Source: Ga0077548 sp035440445 (GTDB lineage Bacteria > Pseudomonadota > Alphaproteobacteria > Rhizobiales > Xanthobacteraceae). From it: a DNA stretch of 64,000 nt. The translations under genes were made by a program, and so were the position numbers. Position 1 is the stretch's first letter, and every line of letters begins with the position of its first letter. Below are positions 43,571 through 52,821 of the stretch, one piece after another. The stretch is taken from NCBI GenBank assembly GCA_035440445.1, contig DAORMJ010000003.1, forward strand, positions 1-64,000, given 5' to 3'. Below the pieces are notes generated by a model. It ran no database searches, was not told the origin of the DNA, and saw only the letters and a program-made list of their open reading frames with translations.

Positions 43571-44572
43571 ATGGTTGAGTTGACGTTCGATCCCGCAGAA
43601 GCGCGCGCCGACGAGAAGCAGCGCGATCCGCGCAAATCCTCGCTCGGCCGCCTGATCCTGACCGATCGATTTTTCAAGTATCTCACCGCGGCTGCTGCGG
43701 TACTCGTGCTGGCGCTGCTCTTCGGCGTCATCCTGACGCTGATCGAAGGCTCGCTGCCCGCGCTGAAGCATTTCGGATTGAGCTTTCTCTGGACCGAGGA
43801 CTGGAATCCGGTGAAGGAGCGCTTCGGTGCGCTCGCGCCGATCTACGGCACCATCGTTACCTCGATCATTGCCATGCTGGTGGCCGTTCCGGTTGGGCTC
43901 GGGATCGCGATCTTTCTCACCGAACTTTGCCCGCAATCCCTGCGCCGTCCCATCGGTGTTGCGATCGAACTGCTCGCAGGTATCCCCTCGATCATCTACG
44001 GCATCTGGGGTCTCTTCATCTTCGCGCCCTTCCTGCAACGCTATGTGCAGCCGTTCCTGATCGACACGCTCGGCAACGTGCCGGGCATCGGCTGGCTCTT
44101 CGCCGGTCCGCCTTATGGCATCGGCATCCTGACCGCGGGACTGATCCTCGGCATCATGGTGCTGCCGTTCATCGCTTCGATCACGCGCGACGTGTTCGAA
44201 ACGGTGCCGCCCGTCTTGAAGGAATCCGCTTACGGCCTCGGCGCCACGACCTGGGAAGTGGTCTGGAAGATCGTGCTGCCTTACACGCGCGTCGGCGTGA
44301 TCGGCGGCGTCATGCTCGCACTCGGCCGTGCGCTCGGCGAGACCATGGCCGTCACCTTCGTGATCGGTAACGCGCATCGCATCAGCGCTTCGGTGCTGCA
44401 GCCCGGCACCACGATCTCGGCCAGCATCGCCAACGAATTCGTCGAGGCGCTCGCGGAATTGCACACCTCGTCGCTGACGGCGCTCGGCCTCATTCTCTTC
44501 GTCATCACCTTCTTCGTGCTGGCGGCAGCAAGGCTTCTGCTTGCGACGCTGAACAAGCGGGCGGGAGGCTGA
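43571..44572 (+). CDS. pstC: phosphate ABC transporter permease PstC
   Basis: 333 aa from the ATG at 43571 (preceded by AAGGGG); earlier in-frame ATGs at 43517 and 43481 lack a Shine-Dalgarno and the latter lies in the hairpin. Six TMs with the permease EAA-type loop ETVPPVLKESAYGLGATTWEVVWKIVLPYTRVGVIGG and the ALGRALGETMAVTFVIGN motif of PstC. Forms the channel with PstA. Confidence 0.94.
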   Translation: MVELTFDPAEARADEKQRDPRKSSLGRLILTDRFFKYLTAAAAVLVLALLFGVILTLIEGSLPALKHFGLSFLWTEDWNPVKERFGALAPIYGTIVTSIIAMLVAVPVGLGIAIFLTELCPQSLRRPIGVAIELLAGIPSIIYGIWGLFIFAPFLQRYVQPFLIDTLGNVPGIGWLFAGPPYGIGILTAGLILGIMVLPFIASITRDVFETVPPVLKESAYGLGATTWEVVWKIVLPYTRVGVIGGVMLALGRALGETMAVTFVIGNAHRISASVLQPGTTISASIANEFVEALAELHTSSLTALGLILFVITFFVLAAARLLLATLNKRAGG

Positions 44573-44573
44573 A

Positions 44574-45416
44574 ATGGATAACTCGCTCTATCAGCGCCGC
44601 CGTCTGCGCAGCCGTTTCCACATGACCATGTCGGTCATGACGGCGCTCTTTGGCATGTTCTGGCTCGTGCTGATCCTCGCGATGCTGCTCGTCAAAGGCA
44701 TCGGCGGATTGAACCTCGCCGTGTTCACCGAAATGACGCCGCCGCCGGGATCGAGCGGTGGTCTGTTGAACGCCATCGTCGGCAGTCTGATCATGACCGT
44801 GCTCGGTGTTGCCATCGGCACGCCGCTCGCGATCCTGGCCGGCACCTATATGGCGGAGTATGGCCGCTACTCGAAGCTGACCAACGTCATCCGCTTCATC
44901 AACGACATCCTGCTTTCCGCGCCTTCGATCGTGGTCGGCCTCTTCGTGTACGGCATCATGGTGCGGCCGATGGGCTACTTCTCCGGCCTTGCCGGTGCGG
45001 TGGCGCTCGCGATCCTCGTGGTTCCGGTCGTCGTCCGCACCACCGAAGACATGCTGCTTCTGGTGCCGAACCAAATGCGGGAAGCGGCGGCCGCGCTCGG
45101 TGCGCCGCGCTGGACCGTGATCCGCCATGTTTCCTACAAGGCGGCGCAGACCGGCATCATCACCGGCATGTTGCTCGCGGTCGCGCGCATCTCCGGCGAA
45201 ACCGCGCCGCTTCTGTTCACCGCTTTGAATAACCAGTTCTGGAGCACGAGCGTTCTCGCGCCGATGTCGAGCTTGCCGGTCGTGATCTTCCAGTTCGCCC
45301 TTTCACCTTATGAAGACTGGCAGCGCCTGGCCTGGACCGGAGCCCTGCTGATCACCGTCGCCGTGCTCACGCTCAGCATTCTTGCCCGTGTGCTCGCATC
45401 CAAGAGGTCTGTCTAA
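44574..45416 (+). CDS. pstA: phosphate ABC transporter permease PstA
   Basis: 280 aa, six TMs, EAA loop LVPNQMREAAAALGAPRWTVIRHVSYKAAQTGIITGMLLAVARISGETAPLLFTA. Starts 1 bp after pstC, and its stop overlaps the pstB ATG (TAATG). Confidence 0.95.
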   Translation: MDNSLYQRRRLRSRFHMTMSVMTALFGMFWLVLILAMLLVKGIGGLNLAVFTEMTPPPGSSGGLLNAIVGSLIMTVLGVAIGTPLAILAGTYMAEYGRYSKLTNVIRFINDILLSAPSIVVGLFVYGIMVRPMGYFSGLAGAVALAILVVPVVVRTTEDMLLLVPNQMREAAAALGAPRWTVIRHVSYKAAQTGIITGMLLAVARISGETAPLLFTALNNQFWSTSVLAPMSSLPVVIFQFALSPYEDWQRLAWTGALLITVAVLTLSILARVLASKRSV

Positions 45417-46216
45417 TGGCAAATTTTGCAGTTCACGCCGCGGCGGATTCGCTTTCCAACGCGAAGCCGAAGATGAGCATCAACAATCTCTCGTTCTATT
45501 ACGGGGATTCCAAAGCGCTCAAGGATATCAACCTGCCGCTGTTCGAGCGGCGCGTGACCGCGCTGATCGGCCCATCCGGCTGCGGCAAGTCCACGCTGCT
45601 TCGCATCCTGAACCGGATCTACGAACTCTATCCGGGCCAGCGCGCGGAAGGCGAGGTGATGCTGGATGGCGAGAACATCCTCGATCCGAAGTTGGACGCG
45701 AACCTGTTGCGCTCGAAAGTCGGCATGGTGTTCCAGAAGCCGACGCCGTTTCCGATGACGATCTATGACAACATCGCCTTCGGCGTGCGGCTCTACATGA
45801 AGCCTTCGCGCGCCGAGATGGATCAGATCGTCGAATCCTCGCTCACGCGCACCGCGCTCTGGAACGAGGTGAAGGATCGCCTGCACACCTCCGCGCTCGG
45901 TCTCTCCGGCGGCCAGCAGCAGCGCCTCTGCATTGCGCGCACCGTCGCGATCAAGCCCGAGGTCGTGCTGTTCGACGAGCCGACTTCCGCGCTCGATCCG
46001 ATCTCGACCGCGAAGATCGAGGAACTGATCGACGAATTGAAGCGCGAATTCACGATCGTCATCGTGACCCACAACATGCAGCAGGCCGCCCGCGTCGCCG
46101 ACCAGACCGCCTTTATGTATCTCGGCGATCTGATCGAGGCGGGACCGACCACCGCGATGTTCTCCAATCCCAAGGACAATCGCACGCTCGACTACATCAC
46201 GGGCCGCTTCGGCTAG
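45416..46216 (+). CDS. pstB: phosphate ABC transporter ATP-binding protein
   Basis: 266 aa. Walker A GPSGCGKSTLL, Q loop FQKPTPFP, signature LSGGQQQRLCIART, Walker B VVLFDEPTSALDP and H-loop VTHNMQQAARV. The FQKPTPFPMTIYDNIAFG segment is diagnostic of PstB. Cytosolic face of the Pst complex; also relays phosphate status to PhoR through PhoU. Confidence 0.96.
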   Translation: MANFAVHAAADSLSNAKPKMSINNLSFYYGDSKALKDINLPLFERRVTALIGPSGCGKSTLLRILNRIYELYPGQRAEGEVMLDGENILDPKLDANLLRSKVGMVFQKPTPFPMTIYDNIAFGVRLYMKPSRAEMDQIVESSLTRTALWNEVKDRLHTSALGLSGGQQQRLCIARTVAIKPEVVLFDEPTSALDPISTAKIEELIDELKREFTIVIVTHNMQQAARVADQTAFMYLGDLIEAGPTTAMFSNPKDNRTLDYITGRFG

Positions 46217-46236
46217 AGCCAAGGGCGAGGAATATC

Positions 46237-46965
46237 ATGGCAAGTCATATTGTTACTGCTTTCGAGAACGAACTCCGCGACATCAACCGCAAGGTCGCCG
46301 AAATGGGTGGCCTGGCCGAGAAGTCGGTGGTGGATTCGATCGATGCGCTGATCAAGCGCGACACCATTCTTGCCCAGCGCGTGATCGCGGCCGACACCCG
46401 GCTCGATCAGCTGCAGCGCGAGATCGAGGATGACGCAATCACGTTGATTGCCAAGCGCCAGCCGCTTGCGGTCGATCTGCGCGAAGTGGTTTCCGCGATC
46501 CGCATCTGCAACGATCTGGAGCGCGTCGGCGATCTTTCCAAGAACACGGCCAAGCGCGTGCTGGCGCTCAAGGGCGAGTATCAGGCCCCCGCACTCCTGC
46601 GCGGGGTCGAGCATATGAGCGAGATCGTGCTGGAGCAGCTGACCGAAGTGCTCGACGCCTTCGGTGCACGCGACGCCAACCGCGCGATGGAAGTATGGAA
46701 GCGCGACGGCGCGGTGGACGATCTCTACACCTCGCTGTTTCGCGAGCTTCTCACTTACATGATGGAAGACCCGCGCCAGATCACGATGTGCACGCACCTT
46801 TTGTTCGCCGCGAAGAACGTCGAGCGGATCGGCGATCACGCGACCAACATCGCGGAAACCGTGCATTATCTCGTCGTCGGCGAGCAGCTTGCCGACGAAC
46901 GGCCGAAGTCGGATGCTTCGAGCATGACGGCCGTGACCTATCCCAATGCCAATCCCAAGTCCTGA
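46237..46965 (+). CDS. phoU: phosphate transport regulator PhoU
   Basis: 242 aa, all-helical, two PhoU repeats: FENELRDINRKVAEMGGLAEKSV, then LEDDAITLIAKRQPLAVDLREVVSAIRICNDLERVGDLSKN in the first and LMEDPRQITMCTHLLFAAKNVERIGDHATNIAE in the second, each with the E/D-RxGD metal-binding box. Links Pst activity to PhoR. Confidence 0.95.
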   Translation: MASHIVTAFENELRDINRKVAEMGGLAEKSVVDSIDALIKRDTILAQRVIAADTRLDQLQREIEDDAITLIAKRQPLAVDLREVVSAIRICNDLERVGDLSKNTAKRVLALKGEYQAPALLRGVEHMSEIVLEQLTEVLDAFGARDANRAMEVWKRDGAVDDLYTSLFRELLTYMMEDPRQITMCTHLLFAAKNVERIGDHATNIAETVHYLVVGEQLADERPKSDASSMTAVTYPNANPKS

Positions 46966-46986
46966 GGCTAACCGGAAAACCAACCC

Positions 46987-47691
46987 ATGAAGCCGAAAGT
47001 TCTGGTGGTCGAAGACGAAGAAGCGCTTTCGGTGCTGCTTCGTTACAATCTGGAAAGCGAAGGCTACGACGTCGAGACCGTCAATCGCGGCGACGAGGCC
47101 GAAATCCGGCTGAAGGAAAACCTTCCCGACATCATCGTGCTCGACTGGATGCTGCCGGGGCTGTCCGGCATCGAATTGTGCCGGCGTCTGCGCGCGCGCA
47201 AGGAAACCGAACGCCTGCCGGTTCTGATGCTGACCGCGCGGAGCGAAGAGGCCGAGCGCGTGCGCGGGCTTTCGACCGGCGCGGACGACTATATGGTCAA
47301 GCCGTTCTCGGTACCGGAATTCGTCGCCCGCGTGCGCGCGCTGTTGCGCCGCGCGAGCCCCGAGCAGGTCTCGCAACAGCTCAAGTCCGGCGACATCGAA
47401 CTCGACCGCGAGAGGAAGCGCGTCCATCGCGGCGAGCGCGAAGTGCATCTCGGTCCGACCGAGTTTCGTCTGCTCGAATTTCTGATGACGTCGCCCGGCC
47501 GCGTCTTCACGCGCGAGCAGTTACTGAACGCGGTGTGGGGCAGGGACGTCTATATCGACGAGCGCACGGTGGACGTGCATATCGGGCGTCTGCGCAAGAC
47601 GCTGACCCGCGGCAAGGAAGCCGATCCGATCCGCACCGTGCGCGGCTCGGGCTATTCCTTCAACGAGCGCTTTGCGGAAAGCGCGGCGTAG
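46987..47691 (+). CDS. phoB: phosphate regulon response regulator PhoB
   Basis: 234 aa OmpR-type regulator: receiver with acidic pair EDEE (9-12), Asp53 in VLDWMLPGLSG, Thr in MLTARSEEAER and Lys in DYMVKPFS. The winged helix contains LGPTEFRLLEFLMTSPGRVFTREQLLNAVWGRDVYIDERTVDVHIGRLRK. It binds the Pho box before pstS. phoR is upstream of pstS rather than next to phoB. Confidence 0.95.
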   Translation: MKPKVLVVEDEEALSVLLRYNLESEGYDVETVNRGDEAEIRLKENLPDIIVLDWMLPGLSGIELCRRLRARKETERLPVLMLTARSEEAERVRGLSTGADDYMVKPFSVPEFVARVRALLRRASPEQVSQQLKSGDIELDRERKRVHRGEREVHLGPTEFRLLEFLMTSPGRVFTREQLLNAVWGRDVYIDERTVDVHIGRLRKTLTRGKEADPIRTVRGSGYSFNERFAESAA

Positions 47692-47708
47692 CAGGCCTTC
47701 AGAAAAGA

Positions 47709-47745
47709 AAAATCCCGGAAAGCGAAACTGCTTCCCGGGATTTCT
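47709..47745. terminator. bidirectional terminator between phoB and gcrA
   Basis: AAATCCCGG pairs with CCGGGATTT around an interrupted upper stem, with AAAA before and CTTTTT after, suitable for both convergent genes. Confidence 0.8.
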
Positions 47746-47763
47746 TTTTGCTCAAAACGTGGC

Positions 47764-48261
47764 TTAGCGCGCTTGTGCGGCCCGGCGTTCGCGACGGCGG
47801 TCGGCCAGCGGCTGATAGGCAATGCGCGCATGATAGGGGCAATAGACCACGCCCGCTTTGGGCTTCGCGCCGCAATAGCCGAAGTCTTCCGCGCCCGGAT
47901 CGCCGACCGGCCAGCGGCAGGTGCTCTCGTTTAGTTCGGTAATTGAAACCCGCGGTCCAATCGGCACCACGTTCGCGATCGGATCGAGGTCCGGAGCCGC
48001 TTCGCGCACATAATCCGGTGCAAGCGCCGTGTTGCCTTGGAAACGCATGCGCGGGCGCATCACACCGGTCGAGGCGCGAGGCTTGCGGATGCGCGGCACC
48101 GAGGAGGAAGGCTTGGCGCGGCCCGAAAGCTGCAGCCGGTGTACCTTGCCGATCACGGCGTTGCGGGTGATGCCGCCGAGCTCGGCGGCAATTTGACTCG
48201 CCGACAAGCCGTCGGCCCAGAGCTTTCGCAGGAGCTCCACTCTTTCGTCGGTCCAGCTCAT
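47764..48261 (-). CDS. gcrA: cell cycle regulator GcrA
   Basis: 165 aa from the ATG at 48261. MSWTDERVELLRKLWADGLSASQIAAELGGITRNAVIGKVHRLQLSGR is the GcrA DNA-binding start; the C-terminal RNAP sigma-interacting domain includes STCRWPVGDPGAEDFGYCGAKPKAGVVYCPYHARIAY. GcrA binds sigma-70 holoenzyme and activates promoters bearing CcrM-methylated GANTC. Conserved CRWP and Cys/His spacing are present. The upstream gap contains several GANTC sites. Confidence 0.95.
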   Translation of the reverse strand: MSWTDERVELLRKLWADGLSASQIAAELGGITRNAVIGKVHRLQLSGRAKPSSSVPRIRKPRASTGVMRPRMRFQGNTALAPDYVREAAPDLDPIANVVPIGPRVSITELNESTCRWPVGDPGAEDFGYCGAKPKAGVVYCPYHARIAYQPLADRRRERRAAQAR

Positions 48262-48307
48262 TTTTATTTTATCCCTGTTGCCGGCGCCGCCGTGGGCCCA
48301 CGAGGCA

Positions 48308-48500
48308 GAATCCTTCTGCGCTCGCCGGAATCGGGATTTCCCCCGTCCTCCGGATGGGCCTTTCACGCTACGCCTTGAGGTCGTCCGCCGCACGATATGT
48401 CGTATTCGACGGAAAAAACGCTACAATAGGCTGACTCCACGCTTCAAGAGTCAGCCGCCTGTAAGGCGGTTTTCCCCACAAGTTGTGACGTTTTCGAGTC
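48308..48500. promoter_or_regulatory. cluster of five GANTC (CcrM methylation) sites
   Basis: GAATC at 48308 and 48328, GACTC at 48433, GAGTC at 48448 and 48496, all in the gap between gcrA and argD. GANTC is usually sparse, so five in 193 bp suggests methylation-sensitive control of gcrA and/or argD. Confidence 0.65.
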
Positions 48501-48636
48501 CGGAGCCGTGGTTGAATGCTACGGACACCCGTTGTACATAGGGCACACCTGCCCCAAGATGGTCCGTCGCGCCGCTCGTAATGGGCGGCAGATTTCGTTT
48601 TGGGACCCCACGAACGAGGAACCGGAGGCGCATGCC

Positions 48637-49830
48637 ATGATCGCGCCCGTACTGCCTACCTATGCACGCGCTGATGTGAGCTTCGAGCGCGGCGAAGGCG
48701 CTTGGCTGACCTCAACAGACGGCAAGAAATATCTCGACTTCGGTTCCGGCGTCGCCGTGAACGCGCTCGGCCACGCGCATCCGGCGCTGGTCAAGGCGCT
48801 GACCGAGCAGGCGCAGAAGCTCTGGCACGTCTCGAACCTCTACAAGATTCCCGAAGGCGAAAAACTCGCGAAGCGCCTGATCGAACATACCTTTGCCGAC
48901 ACCGCGTTCTTCCAGAACTCGGGCGCCGAGGCGATGGAATGCTCGATCAAGATGGCGCGGAAGTATCACGCCGTCTCCGGCCATCCCGAGCGGAACCAGA
49001 TCATCACCTTCGACGGCGCTTTCCACGGCCGGACGCTTGCGACCATCGCCGCGACCGGCAACGAGAAATATCTCGAAGGCTTCGGCCCGCGCATGCCCGG
49101 CTTCCTGCAGGTGAAGTTCGGCGATCTCGAAGCGGTGAAGCAGGCGATCACGCCGGAGACCGCCGCGATCATCATCGAGCCGATCCAGGGCGAGGGCGGC
49201 ATTCGCGTGCCGCCGCCGGGTTTCCTCAAAAGCCTGCGCGAACTTTGCGACACCCATGGCCTGTTGCTCATCTTCGATGAAGTGCAGACCGGTGTCGGCC
49301 GCACCGGCAAGCTCTTCGCCTATGAGTGGTCCGGGGTTGCGCCGGACATCATGGCGGTGGCGAAGGGCATCGGCGGCGGTTTCCCGCTCGGCATCTGTCT
49401 TGCGACCGCGGACGCCGGCAAGGGCATGACCGCCGGCACCCACGGCTCGACCTTCGGCGGCAATCCGCTCGCCATGGCGGTCGCCAATGCCGTGCTCGAC
49501 GAAGTGCTGGCGCCGGGATTTCTCGAACACGTTCAGCAGATGAGCCTCTTTGCAAAACAGCGGCTCGCCGAACTCAAGGACACGCACAAGGCCATCATCG
49601 CGGAAGTGCGCGGCGAGGGCCTTCTCCTCGGCATCAAGACCCTCGTTCCGAACGGCGACTTCGTGAAGGAAGCGATCGGCGAGGGCCTGCTCACGGTCGC
49701 GGCCGGCGAGAACGTCGTGCGGCTGTTGCCGCCCTTGATCGTGACCGAAGTGGAAATCAACGAAGCCATCACCAAGATGTCTGCTGCGTGCCGGAAGCTC
49801 GAAGCGGCGACGACCAAGGGAGCCGCGTAA
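48637..49830 (+). CDS. argD: acetylornithine/succinyldiaminopimelate aminotransferase
   Basis: 397 aa from the ATG at 48637 (GGAGG at 48624). Class III PLP aminotransferase: FGSGVAVNALGHAHP, FFQNSGAEAMECSIKMAR, FDGAFHGRT, EPIQGEGGI, LLIFDEVQTGVGRTGK and the PLP lysine in VAKGIGGGFPLG. Converts N-acetylglutamate semialdehyde to N-acetylornithine. Overlaps argF by the TAATG junction. Confidence 0.95.
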   Translation: MIAPVLPTYARADVSFERGEGAWLTSTDGKKYLDFGSGVAVNALGHAHPALVKALTEQAQKLWHVSNLYKIPEGEKLAKRLIEHTFADTAFFQNSGAEAMECSIKMARKYHAVSGHPERNQIITFDGAFHGRTLATIAATGNEKYLEGFGPRMPGFLQVKFGDLEAVKQAITPETAAIIIEPIQGEGGIRVPPPGFLKSLRELCDTHGLLLIFDEVQTGVGRTGKLFAYEWSGVAPDIMAVAKGIGGGFPLGICLATADAGKGMTAGTHGSTFGGNPLAMAVANAVLDEVLAPGFLEHVQQMSLFAKQRLAELKDTHKAIIAEVRGEGLLLGIKTLVPNGDFVKEAIGEGLLTVAAGENVVRLLPPLIVTEVEINEAITKMSAACRKLEAATTKGAA

Positions 49831-50756
49831 TGAGTACCAACGGCGTGCATCATTTTCTCGATCTGTCGGAATTCTCCGGCAAGAAGCTGCGCGAAATCCT
49901 CTCTTTGGCCTTCGACCTGAAGGCGAAGCGCGCACGCGATGCGAAGAAGCCGCTCTCGGGCCGCAAGCTCGCGCTTATTTTCGAGAAGCCCTCGACCCGC
50001 ACGCGCGTTTCCTTCGATGTTGCGATGTACGAACTCGGCGGCCATTCGATCATGCTGACGGGCGCGGAAATGCAGCTCGGCCGCGGCGAGACCATCGCCG
50101 ATACTGCGCGCGTGCTCTCGCGCTATGTCGACGGCATCATGATCCGCATTCTCAATCACAAGTCGCTCAAGGAGCTTGCCGCGCACGCGACCGTGCCGGT
50201 GATCAACGGGCTCACGAAATTCTCGCATCCCTGCCAGGTGATGGCGGACGTGATGACCTTCGAGGAGCACAAGGGCCCGATCAAAGGCAAGAAGGTTGCG
50301 TGGACGGGGGACGCGAACAATGTGCTGACCTCATGGGTTCATGCTGCGGCACGCTTCGACTTCGAACTCAACGTCGCAAGCCCGCGCGATTTCGCGGCGA
50401 AACCTCCGGTCGTGAAATGGGCCAAGGAATCCGGCGCCCAGATTCGCTTCATGAAGGATCCCGAGGCCGCGGTGGAAGGTGCCGATTGCATCGTCACCGA
50501 CACCTGGGTCTCCATGGGCGACAAGGAAGCCACGCGCCGCCACAACATCCTGAAGCCCTATCAGGTGAACCGCGCGCTGATGAAGCGCGCGAAGAGCGAC
50601 GCGATCTTCATGCATTGTCTGCCTGCCCATCGCGGCGAAGAAGTCACCGACGAGGTGATCGACAGCCCGCAGTCGGTGGTCTTCGACGAGGCGGAAAACC
50701 GCCTGCACGCGCAGAAGGGCATTCTCGCCTGGTGCATGGGAGCGCCCGCGGCATGA
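49830..50756 (+). CDS. argF: ornithine carbamoyltransferase
   Basis: 308 aa. Carbamoyl-phosphate motif FEKPSTRTRVSF, QLGRGETIADTARVLSRYVDG, the NGLTKFSHPCQVMAD loop and the ornithine-binding FMHCLPAHRGEEVTDEV. Makes citrulline from ornithine and carbamoyl phosphate. Stop overlaps the hslO start. Confidence 0.96.
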   Translation: MSTNGVHHFLDLSEFSGKKLREILSLAFDLKAKRARDAKKPLSGRKLALIFEKPSTRTRVSFDVAMYELGGHSIMLTGAEMQLGRGETIADTARVLSRYVDGIMIRILNHKSLKELAAHATVPVINGLTKFSHPCQVMADVMTFEEHKGPIKGKKVAWTGDANNVLTSWVHAAARFDFELNVASPRDFAAKPPVVKWAKESGAQIRFMKDPEAAVEGADCIVTDTWVSMGDKEATRRHNILKPYQVNRALMKRAKSDAIFMHCLPAHRGEEVTDEVIDSPQSVVFDEAENRLHAQKGILAWCMGAPAA

Positions 50757-51742
50757 GCGCGGAAGAAGCGGTCCGCCTGCCGAGCCAGTTGCCCGACGAC
50801 GACAAGGTGCTGCCGTTCGCAGTCGAGCCGCTCGACGTGCGCGGCCGCGTGGTGCGTCTTGGCCATGTGCTCGATGACGCGCTGAAGAACCATCATTACC
50901 CGCCGCAGGTGCAGCGCGCGCTGTCCGAAGCGATCACGCTTGCGGTGCTGCTCGGCTCCACGCTGAAAGACGCGGGAAGGCTGATCCTGCAGACGCAGAC
51001 CGACGGCGCGATCGATTTTATCGTGGTCGATGTCGTGGCGCCCGAGAAGGTGCGCGCCTACGCCCGCTTCAACCGCAAGCGCCTCGACGACGCCGGCAAA
51101 GCCAATACCGGCGAGTTGCTCGGCAACGGTCATCTCGCGATGACGGTTGAAACCGGCGAAAGCGCGCAGCGCTATCAGGGGATCGTCGCGCTCAACGGCG
51201 CTTCGCTCGAAGAGGCCGCACACACTTATTTTCATAATTCGGAACAGATCCCGACACGCGTCCGCCTCGCGGTGGGCGAGGAAATGCTGGCGGGCGAAAA
51301 GATGCGGCTGCGCGCGGGCGGACTGCTCGTGCAGTTCCTGCCGCCGGAAGCGACGCGCGCCCAGCAAAGCGACATCGATCCGGGCGACGCGCCGGAAGGC
51401 ACGCCGAAGCATGAAGTGAAAGAAGACGACGCGTGGGTCGAGGCGAAGTCGCTGGTCGAAACGGTCGAGGATCACGAATTGCTCGACTCCTCGCTATCGA
51501 GCGAGCGGCTGTTGTGGCGTCTGTTCAACGAGCGCGGCGTACGCGTATTCGATCCCATGCCGGTCGAAGCGAAATGCTCCTGCTCGCGCGACCGCGTGTA
51601 CGACATGCTGAAGAGCTTCTCGCAGGAAGACCGCGACAGCATGGTCAAGGACGGCAAGATCGTCGTGACCTGCGAGTTCTGCGGGCGGATTTATCCGTTC
51701 GAGCCGGACGAAGTGGAGACGGAAACGAACACAAAGAATTGA
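50753..51742 (+). CDS. hslO: Hsp33 redox-regulated chaperone
   Basis: 329 aa from the ATG at 50753. The N-terminal substrate-binding domain is followed by a helical linker and the C-terminal zinc switch: EAKCSCSRDRV and VTCEFCGRIYPF (the CxC...CxxC set). Oxidation releases zinc and activates holdase function. In alphaproteobacteria hslO commonly follows argF, as here (overlap ATGA). Confidence 0.95.
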   Translation: MSAEEAVRLPSQLPDDDKVLPFAVEPLDVRGRVVRLGHVLDDALKNHHYPPQVQRALSEAITLAVLLGSTLKDAGRLILQTQTDGAIDFIVVDVVAPEKVRAYARFNRKRLDDAGKANTGELLGNGHLAMTVETGESAQRYQGIVALNGASLEEAAHTYFHNSEQIPTRVRLAVGEEMLAGEKMRLRAGGLLVQFLPPEATRAQQSDIDPGDAPEGTPKHEVKEDDAWVEAKSLVETVEDHELLDSSLSSERLLWRLFNERGVRVFDPMPVEAKCSCSRDRVYDMLKSFSQEDRDSMVKDGKIVVTCEFCGRIYPFEPDEVETETNTKN

Positions 51743-51860
51743 GTTTACTCGACTTTCGTAAGCGCTAGAACAAGGCGCTGCAGCGGATTTTTCGGGATGC
51801 CGGCGTGGATACAATCCGCTGGAACTAGCTTCGACGTAGCGGGACATCCGGAGGCGAACC

Positions 51861-52268
51861 ATGAAAGCCTTGTTGAAAATCGCGCTTACGATTGCTCTTT
51901 TGAATTTTGCTCCCGCTTTTGCGCAGGCGCCGAAGAACGAAGTTGCCTCGCCTGCGGTGCAAAAGGAGTTCAACGCCTTCATCGCGAAATTCCGCGCCGC
52001 GCTCAAAGCGAACGATGCGTCCGCGATCACGGAGATGACGAGATTTCCGTTCGGGAGCAACGCGGCCAATGCTGCAGAATTTCGCGCGAAGATCTATCCG
52101 GACGTTTTCAATGCGAAGACCCGCAGCTGCATTCAACGCGGAAAAGCGGTCTATGACCGCGACGGGTTGAACAACGACAATTTTTTCATCTTCTGCGGAG
52201 AGGACATCTTCGTTTTTACGAGGACGCCGACTGGCTTTCTGTTCACCGAAATCGGCGTGAATGACTGA
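51861..52268 (+). CDS. exported hypothetical protein
   Basis: 135 aa; signal peptide LLKIALTIALLNFAPAFA cleaved before QAPKNE. The mature domain (FNAFIAKFRAALKANDASAITEMTRFPFG and a Cys pair in RSCIQRG / FIFCGEDIFVF) has the look of small NTF2-like periplasmic proteins. AGGCGAACC precedes the ATG. No established function. Confidence 0.75.
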   Translation: MKALLKIALTIALLNFAPAFAQAPKNEVASPAVQKEFNAFIAKFRAALKANDASAITEMTRFPFGSNAANAAEFRAKIYPDVFNAKTRSCIQRGKAVYDRDGLNNDNFFIFCGEDIFVFTRTPTGFLFTEIGVND

Positions 52269-52310
52269 CGAGGTCGTTCTGCGCGAGATGAGGTCGGAAA
52301 AAATTCAAAC

Positions 52311-52412
52311 CTCATGGTGAGGAGCGCCGCGACGCGGCGTGTCTCGAACCATGAAGTTGCAAATCTCATCCTTCGAGACGCGCTCCTGCGGAGCGCTCCT
52401 CAGGATGAAGTG
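52311..52412. repeat. palindromic intergenic repeat (Rhizobiales REP type)
   Basis: CCTCATGGTGAGGAGCGCCG at one end and CGGAGCGCTCCTCAGGATGA at the other, with inverted TCTCGAACCATGA / ATCCTTCGAGA inside. This type is widespread in Bradyrhizobium-like genomes and fills the gap before apaG. Confidence 0.8.
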
Positions 52413-52415
52413 GGC

Positions 52416-52808
52416 CTAATGCACCACGCGCTTCACTGAGGGCGCGTCCAGCGAAAACGCCGGCACCACCGCGTCGAAATCGTCGCCGTCTTCGGTGATC
52501 ATCTGGTAGGTGCCGGACATCAGACCGGACGGCGTCTTTAGCGGCACGCCGCTCGTGTATTCGAAGCGCTCGCCGTGATGCAGCACCGGCTGCTCGCCGA
52601 CCACGCCCGGGCCTTTGACTTCCTCCGTGCGGCCGTGCGCATCCACGATCTTCCAGTGCCGCGAGATGAGCTGCACCGTTTCCTCGCCGAGATTGAGGAT
52701 TTCGATGGTGTAGGCCCAGAAATATTCGCCGTCGTCCGGCGCCGAACGATCGGACGAATATTCCGGTGTCACCGTGACCTGGATGTTGCGGGTCGTCGCG
52801 CGATACAT
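52416..52808 (-). CDS. apaG: ApaG family protein
   Basis: 130 aa. MYRATTRNIQVTVTPEYSSDRSAPDDGEYFWAYTIEI, GEETVQLISRHW and GVVGEQPVLHHGERFEYTSG define the ApaG/FN3-like fold. Linked to metal resistance and Ap4A metabolism in enterobacteria; molecular function unclear. It follows metZ by 13 bp on the same strand, a common Rhizobiales arrangement. Confidence 0.93.
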   Translation of the reverse strand: MYRATTRNIQVTVTPEYSSDRSAPDDGEYFWAYTIEILNLGEETVQLISRHWKIVDAHGRTEEVKGPGVVGEQPVLHHGERFEYTSGVPLKTPSGLMSGTYQMITEDGDDFDAVVPAFSLDAPSVKRVVH

Positions 52809-52821
52809 GATTCCGATTGTA

